DNA from: JAISJU01 sp031555675
GTDB lineage: Bacteria > Bacteroidota > Bacteroidia > Bacteroidales > Paludibacteraceae
Direction of reading: 5' to 3'
Length of the DNA stretch: 21,717 bases
NCBI GenBank assembly: GCA_031555675.1
Contig: JAVBUB010000130.1
Span: 1-21,717, forward strand
Position numbers and translations under genes: made by a program
The notes under the pieces: model-generated
Told to the model about the DNA's origin: nothing
Database searches by the model: none
What the model saw: the letters and a program-made list of their open reading frames with translations, nothing else
Part shown: piece by piece, positions 15,097 through 21,717 of the stretch
How the letters are laid out: each line of letters begins with the position of its first letter
Position numbering within the stretch: the stretch's first letter is position 1

Positions 15097-15222
15097 ATAG
15101 ACTTTTTTTACACCAAAGAAAAACACATATGACTATAGCGTTAATTATCAACATATTAATCATTTGCATAAAATAAAAATACAGAGTTAATAACATATAT
15201 TATTCATTTTTACCTGCCGGCT

Positions 15223-16215
15223 TTATATCAAATTTTTTATAGTGACTATGTAAAAAACAACAGTGATGGCAATAACGGCAATGAAACAGAAGAGTGCAAA
15301 GCGTGAGTTCTTTAATGAGAAATAATGTCCTAATGAAATGCTGGACAACATGGCTATTGCAGGAAACATATTGATAAAAGAATTTCTCACTACCGAAATA
15401 AAGAACAAAGTAAAAGTAAGTAAGTAAAAGAAATACAATATTTGTCTGGTTTTTATTTTGTCTGCGTTAATATTAACAAGAAAATGAATAAAAGAAATGA
15501 GCAGTAAAATCAAAAAGAATATTTGATAAAGAAGCTGTGGAGACTTGATGTTACTAATTGAAAACATCATCCATTGCTGTTGTAACGAAGCGAGAAATTC
15601 TTGAAGCCCCCCAGTTAAATAAAGTATCGGCAAACAAATTATATAGGGAACCAATAAACCTATAATAGAAGCGAGTAAAGTGCGGATGCTACCGATTCTC
15701 AACAAAGAAAAGGAGATCCAGAATACCGGCATCAGTAACAGAAAATCAAAAGAAAAGAAACTTCCTACCGAGATAAAAAAGAAGGTATTAAATATATTGC
15801 CTACCGGTTCTTTTTCTTGATAAACAGGTAGAAAAAGCCACATAGTGATCAGGATAAAAAAGCAAGAGATCAATCCGAAACAGTATTCTATTTTATAATT
15901 TGATGTCGCTAAAAAAAAAATAAACAGCAAAATAGGAATCATTGTCCGTACGCGGATAAATGAAAAATTTTCGTTGCATTGAAACAACAAAAAAGCCAGT
16001 AACACAACGAAAACAAATGTAGAGATAAAGGATATAAAAGTAAATTGTGTAAGCAGGTTACGCAATAGACCGAAGAAATAAAGATCAAAAATCTTGTCCG
16101 GCTCTGTTCTTGTATCTGTAAAAAAAGAACCGAACAACACAGCAAATAATAAAAATAAAACTATTGCTGAGAGCGCATTAGGCGCAACTAATTTTTGAAT
16201 AGGATTTTTCTTCAC
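15223..16215 (-). CDS. Polytopic inner-membrane protein resembling DUF6427
   Basis: This 330-residue protein is almost entirely hydrophobic, with about nine or ten predicted membrane segments. The first is ALSAIVLFLLFAVLFGSFF near residue 15 and the last FALFCFIAVIAITVVFYIV near the C-terminus. A loop with RIGSIRTLLASIIGLLVPYI recalls the conserved Arg / GL-P segment of the Bacteroidota family DUF6427; I recognise the resemblance but not firmly. No catalytic motif is visible and the function is unknown. It is the last gene of the minus-strand cluster, 130 bases after purD. The gap contains short AT-rich repeats (GATATTAATC, ATATCAATATCAG) but no clear promoter. A role in envelope assembly or transport is possible by context only. 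Confidence 0.72.
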   Translation of the reverse strand: MKKNPIQKLVAPNALSAIVLFLLFAVLFGSFFTDTRTEPDKIFDLYFFGLLRNLLTQFTFISFISTFVFVVLLAFLLFQCNENFSFIRVRTMIPILLFIFFLATSNYKIEYCFGLISCFFILITMWLFLPVYQEKEPVGNIFNTFFFISVGSFFSFDFLLLMPVFWISFSLLRIGSIRTLLASIIGLLVPYIICLPILYLTGGLQEFLASLQQQWMMFSISNIKSPQLLYQIFFLILLLISFIHFLVNINADKIKTRQILYFFYLLTFTLFFISVVRNSFINMFPAIAMLSSISLGHYFSLKNSRFALFCFIAVIAITVVFYIVTIKNLI

Positions 16216-16345
16216 ACGAAAAAATCTAAAAGATTATTAGATATTAATCGAAACTTGCTTCGCAATATATATTGATTCGGGATTTGTTGATAATCTGAAT
16301 ATCCTAATATCAGTAAATATATCAATATCAGTCTATATCGGGTAT

Positions 16346-17614
16346 TTACAAATCAAATCCAATATCCGAACGGAAATATTTTTTATCAAATTGTATTTTC
16401 TGCGCGTTGGCAAAAGAAGCGGCTAATGCTTCTCCTTTGGTTTGTCCATAAGAACTTACGGCAATAACGCGCCCTCCGTTTGTCAGGATTTTACTTTCTT
16501 TCTGAATGGTTCCGGCATGGAAAGCAATACTGCCTTCTACTGCATCCAATCCTGTAATTTCTTTCCCCTTTTCATAATCTCCGGGATATCCACCCGAAAC
16601 AAGCATAACAGTTACAGCGAAACGAGGGTCTATTTCTATTGTTTTCTGATCCAGATTTCCTTGCGCTACACCTTCAAACAGGTCTACAATATCGGATTTA
16701 AGTCTAAGCATCACGGCTTCGGTTTCTGGATCTCCCATACGGGCATTGTATTCAATGGTATAAGGTTCTCCTTTTACATTGATTAATCCGAAGAAAATAA
16801 ATCCCTTGTAATCTATGTTTTCCTGAAGAAGACCGTCGACTGTAGGTTTAATAATCCGGCTTTCTATTTTAGCCATGAACTCGGGTGTAACAAACGACAC
16901 GGGGGAAATGGCTCCCATACCGCCTGTATTCAATCCGGTATCGCCTTCGCCAATGCGTTTATAATCTTTGGCTTCGGGTAGTATTTTGTAGTTTTTACCG
17001 TCTGTAATTACAAAAACAGAACATTCTATTCCTGATAAAAATTCTTCAATTACAACAGTGGCGCTGGCCGAACCAAATTTTCCACTCAGCATTTCGTTTA
17101 GTTCTTCAATAGCCTCATCGAGGTCGTTGATAATTAAAACACCTTTTCCGGCAGCAAGCCCGTCGGCTTTTAATACATAAGGAGCCTGAAGAGTTTTCAG
17201 GAAAGCAACTCCTTCTTCCAGGCTTTGTTTGGTTACGCTCTTATAACCTGCTGTAGGGATATTGTGGCGCATCATGAACTGCTTGGAGAAATCTTTGCTG
17301 CCTTCGAGCATAGCACCTTGTTGGGTAGCTCCTATAACAGGTATGTTTTTTAGTTCGCTATCGGCTTTGAAAAAATCTACAATTCCTTTTACCAAAGGGT
17401 CTTCGGGGCCAACCACTACCATGTTGATCTGGTATTGTTTTACACAATCTTTGATAGCCTGAAAATTATCGGCGGCTATATTAATGTTTTCTCCAACAAG
17501 GGATGTTCCAGCATTGCCGGGAGCAATATATAATTTATCAATTTTAGGGCTTTGGGCTATTTTCCATGCCAACGCGTGTTCTCTTCCTCCGGATCCTAAT
17601 AATAAAATATTCAT
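16346..17614 (-). CDS. purD: Phosphoribosylamine-glycine ligase (GAR synthetase)
   Basis: PurD joins phosphoribosylamine and glycine with ATP in the second step of purine synthesis. The 422-residue protein is complete. The N-terminal domain opens MNILLLGSGGREHALAWKI, with a nucleotide-fold glycine loop and the family motif GGREHA (9-14), and continues with APGNAGT. The ATP-grasp domain contains GPEDPLVKGI, VLKADGLAAGKGVL, GLNTGGMGAISP and YNARMGDPETEAVM, where acidic residues bind magnesium. The C-terminal domain ends in a FANAQKIQFD segment. It is a single-domain monofunctional enzyme, as usual in bacteria. It lies 74 bases downstream of the deacetylase gene, with a 36-bp palindrome in the gap, and is not next to other pur genes in this window. 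Its place in an envelope-gene cluster is unexplained. Confidence 0.96.
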   Translation of the reverse strand: MNILLLGSGGREHALAWKIAQSPKIDKLYIAPGNAGTSLVGENINIAADNFQAIKDCVKQYQINMVVVGPEDPLVKGIVDFFKADSELKNIPVIGATQQGAMLEGSKDFSKQFMMRHNIPTAGYKSVTKQSLEEGVAFLKTLQAPYVLKADGLAAGKGVLIINDLDEAIEELNEMLSGKFGSASATVVIEEFLSGIECSVFVITDGKNYKILPEAKDYKRIGEGDTGLNTGGMGAISPVSFVTPEFMAKIESRIIKPTVDGLLQENIDYKGFIFFGLINVKGEPYTIEYNARMGDPETEAVMLRLKSDIVDLFEGVAQGNLDQKTIEIDPRFAVTVMLVSGGYPGDYEKGKEITGLDAVEGSIAFHAGTIQKESKILTNGGRVIAVSSYGQTKGEALAASFANAQKIQFDKKYFRSDIGFDL

Positions 17615-17629
17615 AATTTAGTGTTTTTG

Positions 17630-17665
17630 GATAAACATTGATAAAACGTTTTATCAACATTTATC
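17630..17665. promoter_or_regulatory. 36-bp palindrome upstream of purD
   Basis: The core TTGATAAAACGTTTTATCAA (17638-17657) is a perfect 20-bp palindrome. With GATAAA at the outer ends the symmetry extends to 17630-17665 with 2 mismatches per 18-base arm. It ends 15 bases upstream of the purD ATG and overlaps no gene. It may be an operator for a dimeric regulator or an mRNA hairpin controlling purD. No T-run suggests a terminator. Confidence 0.5.
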
Positions 17666-17688
17666 GCGAAGCATTTATCAATTTTTAT

Positions 17689-18297
17689 TTATAATTTTTC
17701 AAATTTATATCCTTGCTCCAGTAAATATTTGACGGCTCTGGGCATGGCGTACTTCATATTTTTTTCGGCTTTTAGTGAGTCATGAAAAACAATGATAGAG
17801 CCATTGCGGGCATATTTTTTGACGATACTCAATACTCTTTCCGGTTTCAGCGCCGCATTGTAATCGCGGGTAATCACATCCCACATCACGATCTGGTATT
17901 TTTTCCTGAGCCTCACATATTGACTTCTGGTTAAATGGCCGTGTGGCGGACGTAGCAATTTACTGTTGATGAGTAAGTCGGCTTCATTTACATTCTTTAT
18001 ATATGTTTCGTAATCCCAATGGAATCCCGAAAAATGATTAAATGTATGGTTCCCTACGCTATGACCTTCGGCTTTTATCCGTTCAAATATTTCCGGATAT
18101 TTGCGAACATTATCTCCAACGCAAAAAAAAGTAGCTTTTACCCCCAACTCTTTCAATGTATCCAATACCCAAGGGGTAATCCCGGGTATCGGACCGTCAT
18201 CAAAAGTAAGATATATCGTTTTTTCTGCCGGATCTTTTCTCCAGAGAGCACTTTTATAGCATGCAGTCAGCAGACAATTAGGTTGTTCTATCAGCAT
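17689..18297 (-). CDS. NodB-fold polysaccharide deacetylase
   Basis: This 202-residue CE4-type protein contains the five family motifs. They are TFDDGP (31-36, catalytic and metal Asp33/34), HSVGNHTFNH (79-88, metal ligands His84 and His88), RPPHG (116-120), the WDVITRDY segment (139-146), and IIVFHD (168-173) with His172. CE4 enzymes remove acetyl groups from GlcNAc units of peptidoglycan or other glycans. The protein starts MLIEQPNCLLTACYK and has no signal peptide or membrane segment, so it should act in the cytoplasm, on a lipid-linked or sugar precursor rather than on mature wall. The start is supported by only 2 bases between the DUF2723 stop codon and this ATG, which implies tight translational coupling. 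The substrate is unknown. Confidence 0.9.
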   Translation of the reverse strand: MLIEQPNCLLTACYKSALWRKDPAEKTIYLTFDDGPIPGITPWVLDTLKELGVKATFFCVGDNVRKYPEIFERIKAEGHSVGNHTFNHFSGFHWDYETYIKNVNEADLLINSKLLRPPHGHLTRSQYVRLRKKYQIVMWDVITRDYNAALKPERVLSIVKKYARNGSIIVFHDSLKAEKNMKYAMPRAVKYLLEQGYKFEKL

Positions 18298-18299
18298 CT

Positions 18300-21200
18300 T
18301 TACTGCAACATATAAAGCTTTTCATAATAGCCTTTGGCTTTATCTTTGTATGCATCATACGTTTCTGTGTCATATTTCTCGACGATGCTCAAAGTGCCTT
18401 GATATAATCGCACTGTTTGATAAATTTCGGCTGTTGCACTCAATATTTTATCATTGTTAAGAGCGAAAAACCAACTCAAGGATTTATCTGTTTTATTCAA
18501 TAGTTCCGTTATGAGTTCTTTTGCTTTTTTATTCTCTCCAAGGGCATAATACGACTCGGCCATGTAAATGGATGTATAATCAGAAGGAACTGTAGCCAAT
18601 GGTATAACTTTCAATGAGTAATCCAACACTTCCAGTGCTTTGTCATTTTTACCTTCTTTAATAAGCGCTTCGGCCAAACGGGAGAATAGCATACGGAAAT
18701 GTGAACAGAACCGCAGGTTGTTTTCATCCAGGTACACTTTCGGATTTTCGATGCCACCCCAACGGTATTTGTGCATCATGTTGTCATACATTTTTTCTGT
18801 ATCTATTTCGGTGTCTTTATTTAGGTCTGGCATCAGCGGAACGATTCTGCGGGCAATACCTTCCAGTTTCGAATATGGCCTTAACCCCAATTCTGCTTCG
18901 TTTCCTGTAGTGTAGGCATAATAAACAGGACGTTCCCAATTATTGTTATACAACAGATTCAGAATGGCGTATTCATTTTTATAGATCCTGGTTCTTAATT
19001 TGATAGGCATAACAGATAAAATTCTGGCCGAGTCTTCTTGTTTTACAGTGCCCGTTTTAAGAACTTGTGCCGCGTCTATTTCCATATATAAATTCTGCGA
19101 AGGCATGTAATTGTCTCCCGAACTATCTTTGGCGCGTTGGTCATCACTACCGTAAAAATCCAACGCTGTGCCTAATTCAAATGGTTTGTCAATCCATTCT
19201 TCATGAACAGGGTAATTTTTATTGTTAACAACCCCGGCCGTTCTTACTCCTTCTGCATATTTACTAGGATTTAAGTTGATAGGCAGAGCCTTGGATCCAT
19301 AATATCCTCTTCTCATCTGGTTAATATACCAATCTGTTTGAAGATAACTAAGGTTACATACACGCACATCGGTACGTACTCCTTCTACTTCCTGCATATA
19401 CCAGAGAGGGAAAGTATCGTTATCGCCATTCGTAAATATAATGGCGTTGGGTTCGCAAGACATCAGGTAATTATATCCGAAATCGGCACAGGTACGGCGA
19501 CCTGAACGATCATGATCGTCCCAATTCTGGTTGGCCATTAATGCAGGAACGCCCAAAGTGGCCAAACTGGCAATAATAGCCGCTACCGTTTTAGGCATAA
19601 ACCTTTGCAATAATTGAATAATGGCCAGCACTCCAAAACCAATCCAGATGGCAAAAGCATAGAACGAACCGGCATACGCGTAATCTCGTTCACGAGGTTG
19701 AAGCGGAATTTGGTTCAGATAAATAACAATAGCCAATCCAGTCATAAAGAAAAGCATGAAAGTAATCCAAAAGCTTTCTACTCCTTTTTTGCCCGAGTAT
19801 ACCTGGAAACAAATTCCCAATAGACCCAGCAAGAGAGGAAGCATGTAATAAACATTGTGTCCTTTATTGCTTTCTAGATCAGGAGGAAGATTTATCTGGT
19901 CTCCGACCATCAATTCATCTATGGCGTTAATACCTGTTATCCAATTGCCGTGATTCACTTCGCCATGTCCCTGAATGTCGTTTTGCCTGCCCGAGAAATT
20001 CCACATGAAATATCTCCAGTACATAAAATTAACCTGATAGCTGAAGAAGAAGCGTAAATTTTCGATGAATGTAGGTTTGGCAATAGTTACCAATCTACCG
20101 CATTTGTCATATGCTACATTTACACCTTCTATTTTTCCCCAGGTTTTGTATTCCGCAATATGTTCTTCCTGTGAGCTATACATACGTGGGAAAATAGTAC
20201 AAAGGTCATCAGCATATTTGTATGACATTTTTCTTCCGGCACCTATATACTTGTCTTTACCTCCGGTAACGGTATCTTTCATCCACATTTTTTCTCCTTC
20301 GTTGATCACCGGTATGCAATATCCGCCTTTAACATCTAGTTTTACTTCGGAATTGTAGTATTGACCGTAGAATAACGGTGTATCTCCGTATTGTTCGCGG
20401 TTCAGGTAACTTTTCAAGGCAAACATATTGTCCGGACTATTCTGGTCCATGGATGGTTTGGCTAACGAACGTACAACAATTACAGCGTAGGTTGAATAAC
20501 CGATAAATAGTACGGACAGGCATAGTACCACCAGATTGACAAAACGGCGATTTATTTTAGCATAGGCTAACCAAACAATTAAACCCACAACAATAAGGGT
20601 GGGCAACCATATGCTGCTTCCGATAAAAGGTATTCCTAATATGACAATAGACAATAAGAGAGATATTTTCATTCTGATGTTGCTTTTCCCTGCATAGCTT
20701 TCGTATATAGACCAAGCAAGTATAGCTACCACAAAAATAACATAAACAATGGCTCCGGTGTTATAGGAAGCTCCAAGTCCGTTCACAAAAAACAGTTCAA
20801 ACCAGCTTGCCATTTCTACGGACCCTTGTATGAAACCATACATAACTACCCCTACAATGGCAAATGAAGATAGTAAATTAAGGATAATCCCTTTTGCCGA
20901 TACCTGGTAGTTTTTGAAATAATATACCAACGCAACAGCAGGTATAGCCAACAGGTTCAACAAGTGAACCCCGATAGAAAGCCCGGTAAGGTAAGCAATA
21001 AATATTAACCAACGATCGGAATGGGCCTCGTCGGCTACGTCTTCCCATTTTAAAATAGCCCAGAATACCACTGCCGTAAACAGTGATGAATAGGCGTAAA
21101 CTTCGCCTTCTACAGCCGAAAACCAAAAGGTGTCCGAAAAAGTATAAGCCAATGCTCCCACTAATCCTGCACCCATAATGCCGATCATTTGAGAGGTACT

Positions 21201-21536
21201 TATTTCATTTTCATTTTTGATGATTATTTTCCGCGCCAAATGGGTTATCGTCCAGAACAGGAACAATATGGTTAAAGCGCTGAACAAAGCTGACATGGCA
21301 TTAATCATCATGGCTACTGTAGACGGGTTGGATGCAAACAAGGAGAAAAAATGCCCGGTAAGCATAAAAAAAGGTGCTCCTGGAGGGTGCCCTACGTCTA
21401 ACTTATAGGCAGTAGAAATAAATTCCCCGCAATCCCAGAAACTGGCAGTAGGTTCTATGGTTAGAAGGTAAGTTACGGCAGCTATGGCGAAAGACAACCA
21501 TCCAACAATGTTGTTTACAAATTTGAAATTCTTCAT
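18300..21536 (-). CDS. DUF2723 (GT117/TMEM260-like) membrane glycosyltransferase-like protein
   Basis: This 1078-residue protein has an N-terminal block of about a dozen membrane helices typical of GT-C enzymes. The first periplasmic loop bears TIEPTASFWDCGEFI (26-40), with Asp35 and Glu38 as likely acidic catalytic residues, and GHPPGAPFF (49-57). These define DUF2723, the family of human TMEM260, a protein O-mannosyltransferase (CAZy GT117). A large soluble region follows with FTNGDNDTFPLWYMQEVE. The C-terminus (about 950-1070) contains TPR-like helices (RLAEALIKEGKNDKALEVLDYSL, MAESYYALGENKKAKELI). By homology it may transfer sugars from a lipid donor to exported proteins, but that is not shown for bacterial members. 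It is first in the operon, followed by the deacetylase 2 bases later. Confidence 0.9.
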   Translation of the reverse strand: MKNFKFVNNIVGWLSFAIAAVTYLLTIEPTASFWDCGEFISTAYKLDVGHPPGAPFFMLTGHFFSLFASNPSTVAMMINAMSALFSALTILFLFWTITHLARKIIIKNENEISTSQMIGIMGAGLVGALAYTFSDTFWFSAVEGEVYAYSSLFTAVVFWAILKWEDVADEAHSDRWLIFIAYLTGLSIGVHLLNLLAIPAVALVYYFKNYQVSAKGIILNLLSSFAIVGVVMYGFIQGSVEMASWFELFFVNGLGASYNTGAIVYVIFVVAILAWSIYESYAGKSNIRMKISLLLSIVILGIPFIGSSIWLPTLIVVGLIVWLAYAKINRRFVNLVVLCLSVLFIGYSTYAVIVVRSLAKPSMDQNSPDNMFALKSYLNREQYGDTPLFYGQYYNSEVKLDVKGGYCIPVINEGEKMWMKDTVTGGKDKYIGAGRKMSYKYADDLCTIFPRMYSSQEEHIAEYKTWGKIEGVNVAYDKCGRLVTIAKPTFIENLRFFFSYQVNFMYWRYFMWNFSGRQNDIQGHGEVNHGNWITGINAIDELMVGDQINLPPDLESNKGHNVYYMLPLLLGLLGICFQVYSGKKGVESFWITFMLFFMTGLAIVIYLNQIPLQPRERDYAYAGSFYAFAIWIGFGVLAIIQLLQRFMPKTVAAIIASLATLGVPALMANQNWDDHDRSGRRTCADFGYNYLMSCEPNAIIFTNGDNDTFPLWYMQEVEGVRTDVRVCNLSYLQTDWYINQMRRGYYGSKALPINLNPSKYAEGVRTAGVVNNKNYPVHEEWIDKPFELGTALDFYGSDDQRAKDSSGDNYMPSQNLYMEIDAAQVLKTGTVKQEDSARILSVMPIKLRTRIYKNEYAILNLLYNNNWERPVYYAYTTGNEAELGLRPYSKLEGIARRIVPLMPDLNKDTEIDTEKMYDNMMHKYRWGGIENPKVYLDENNLRFCSHFRMLFSRLAEALIKEGKNDKALEVLDYSLKVIPLATVPSDYTSIYMAESYYALGENKKAKELITELLNKTDKSLSWFFALNNDKILSATAEIYQTVRLYQGTLSIVEKYDTETYDAYKDKAKGYYEKLYMLQ

Positions 21537-21569
21537 ATCTATATTATTATTTTTATTCTAAATAAGCTA

Positions 21570-21603
21570 CAAAACTAATCATTATAAATTAATAATTAAC
21601 AAA
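21570..21603 (-). promoter_or_regulatory. Promoter of the DUF2723 operon
   Basis: On the minus strand TAGTTTTG (21570-21577) fully matches the -7 consensus TAnnTTTG, 33 bases upstream of the ATG at 21536. A TTTG at 21600-21603 is a possible -33 element with a 22-base spacer. The transcript would start near 21564. Confidence 0.55.
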
Positions 21604-21681
21604 TAACAATTAAGAATTAATGTATTTGGTCTACAAAACCTGAAATAATTGTCAATTGTTAATTGTTAATTGATAATTGTT
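21588..21681. repeat. Degenerate AATTGTT/AATTAAC repeats in a divergent promoter region
   Basis: Four tandem 7-mers, AATTGTT, AATTGTT, AATTGAT and AATTGTT, fill 21654-21681. A looser inverted set (AATTAATAATTAACAAATAA) occupies about 21588-21620. The two sets are partly complementary and lie between two divergent promoters. Such AT-only repeats are common between Bacteroidota genes; a regulatory role is possible but unsupported. Confidence 0.4.
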
Positions 21682-21683
21682 TG

Positions 21684-21691
21684 TACCTTTG
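21684..21691 (+). promoter_or_regulatory. -7 box of the rightward gene at the window edge
   Basis: TACCTTTG followed by CATCC is the classical strong Bacteroidetes -7 element, 19 bases before an ATG at 21711. The upstream repeat offers ATTG (21662-21665) at about the -33 position, a partial match. Confidence 0.7.
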
Positions 21692-21710
21692 CATCCTCAA
21701 TTTTTCAGAT

Positions 21711-21717
21711 ATGACTT
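21711..21717 (+). CDS. First codons of a rightward gene (partial)
   Basis: ATG ACT T at the edge begins 19 bases after a strong -7 promoter box, so a gene very probably starts here. Only Met-Thr is encoded inside the window, so nothing can be said about the product. Confidence 0.4.

Larger units (their letters stand above)
14841..15222. other. 382-base intergenic region between convergent operons
   Basis: No open frame with coding character is seen here. The stretch is very AT-rich and holds three stem-forming sequences: a long imperfect one at 14941-15007, a perfect ATTATCAT-AA-ATGATAAT palindrome at 15040-15057, and a 9-base stem with a 6-base loop at 15073-15096. It receives transcription from both sides (pdxB from the left, the DUF6427-like gene from the right), so a double termination zone is the simplest reading. 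Confidence 0.6.

Noticed and set aside
17651..17659. TTATCAACA as a DnaA box and possible origin
   Set aside because: It has one mismatch to TTATCCACA, occurs alone, and is part of the purD palindrome; no box cluster, dnaA or dnaN is near.
21654..21681. Tandem 7-mers as an iteron or CRISPR-like array
   Set aside because: Units are only 7 AT-rich bases with no spacers, in a promoter region; low complexity explains them.

Overview
The window looks like chromosomal DNA of an AT-rich member of the Bacteroidota, most likely order Bacteroidales. The evidence is promoters of the TTTG / TAnnTTTG type, a PurD - cytoplasmic NodB-fold deacetylase - DUF2723 cluster, a bacterial GGGPS-type prenyl-glycerol-phosphate synthase, and an MsrB-MsrA fusion. 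The genus cannot be fixed from sequence alone. No tRNA, rRNA or CRISPR array is visible.

Layout. Positions 1-672 hold the 3' end of an unrecognised gene followed by tag (3-methyladenine DNA glycosylase I). A near-perfect hairpin (674-720) fills the gap to a convergent gene for a secreted YwqK/MORN-repeat protein (722-1510). A 124-bp inverted-repeat element (1634-1757) lies between that gene and a methionine sulfoxide reductase B/A fusion (1773-2627). Divergent from msrBA is a TetR-family regulator (2755-3390) with two tandem palindromes over its predicted start region. It is followed by a 1.4-kilo-residue iron-sulfur CoA-dehydratase-activase fusion (3468-7718). Next comes a self-contained unit: an IS200-like Y1 (RAYT-type) transposase gene between 44-bp inverted repeats (7821-8406). 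Then yifB/comM (8470-10008, minus strand).

Divergent from yifB is a plus-strand run: GGGPS-like synthase, metY, xseA and pdxB (10244-14840). The last three are tightly packed or overlapping, and a pair of inverted C-rich repeats sits between the synthase and metY. A 382-base non-coding stretch with several hairpins separates pdxB from a convergent minus-strand cluster. In transcription order that cluster is DUF2723 membrane glycosyltransferase-like protein, NodB-fold deacetylase, purD, and a polytopic membrane protein resembling DUF6427 (21536 down to 15223). The last 180 bases are a divergent promoter region with a strong Bacteroidetes -7 box and the first codons of a further plus-strand gene.

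Most genes are housekeeping: base and protein repair, purine, PLP and methionine synthesis, and DNA processing. The unusual parts are (i) the Y1 transposase unit with long inverted repeats, (ii) several unrelated palindromic repeats, two of which have entered or extended reading frames, (iii) the TetR/activase pair with a clear candidate operator, and (iv) the DUF2723-deacetylase-purD-membrane protein cluster, whose common purpose is unclear.
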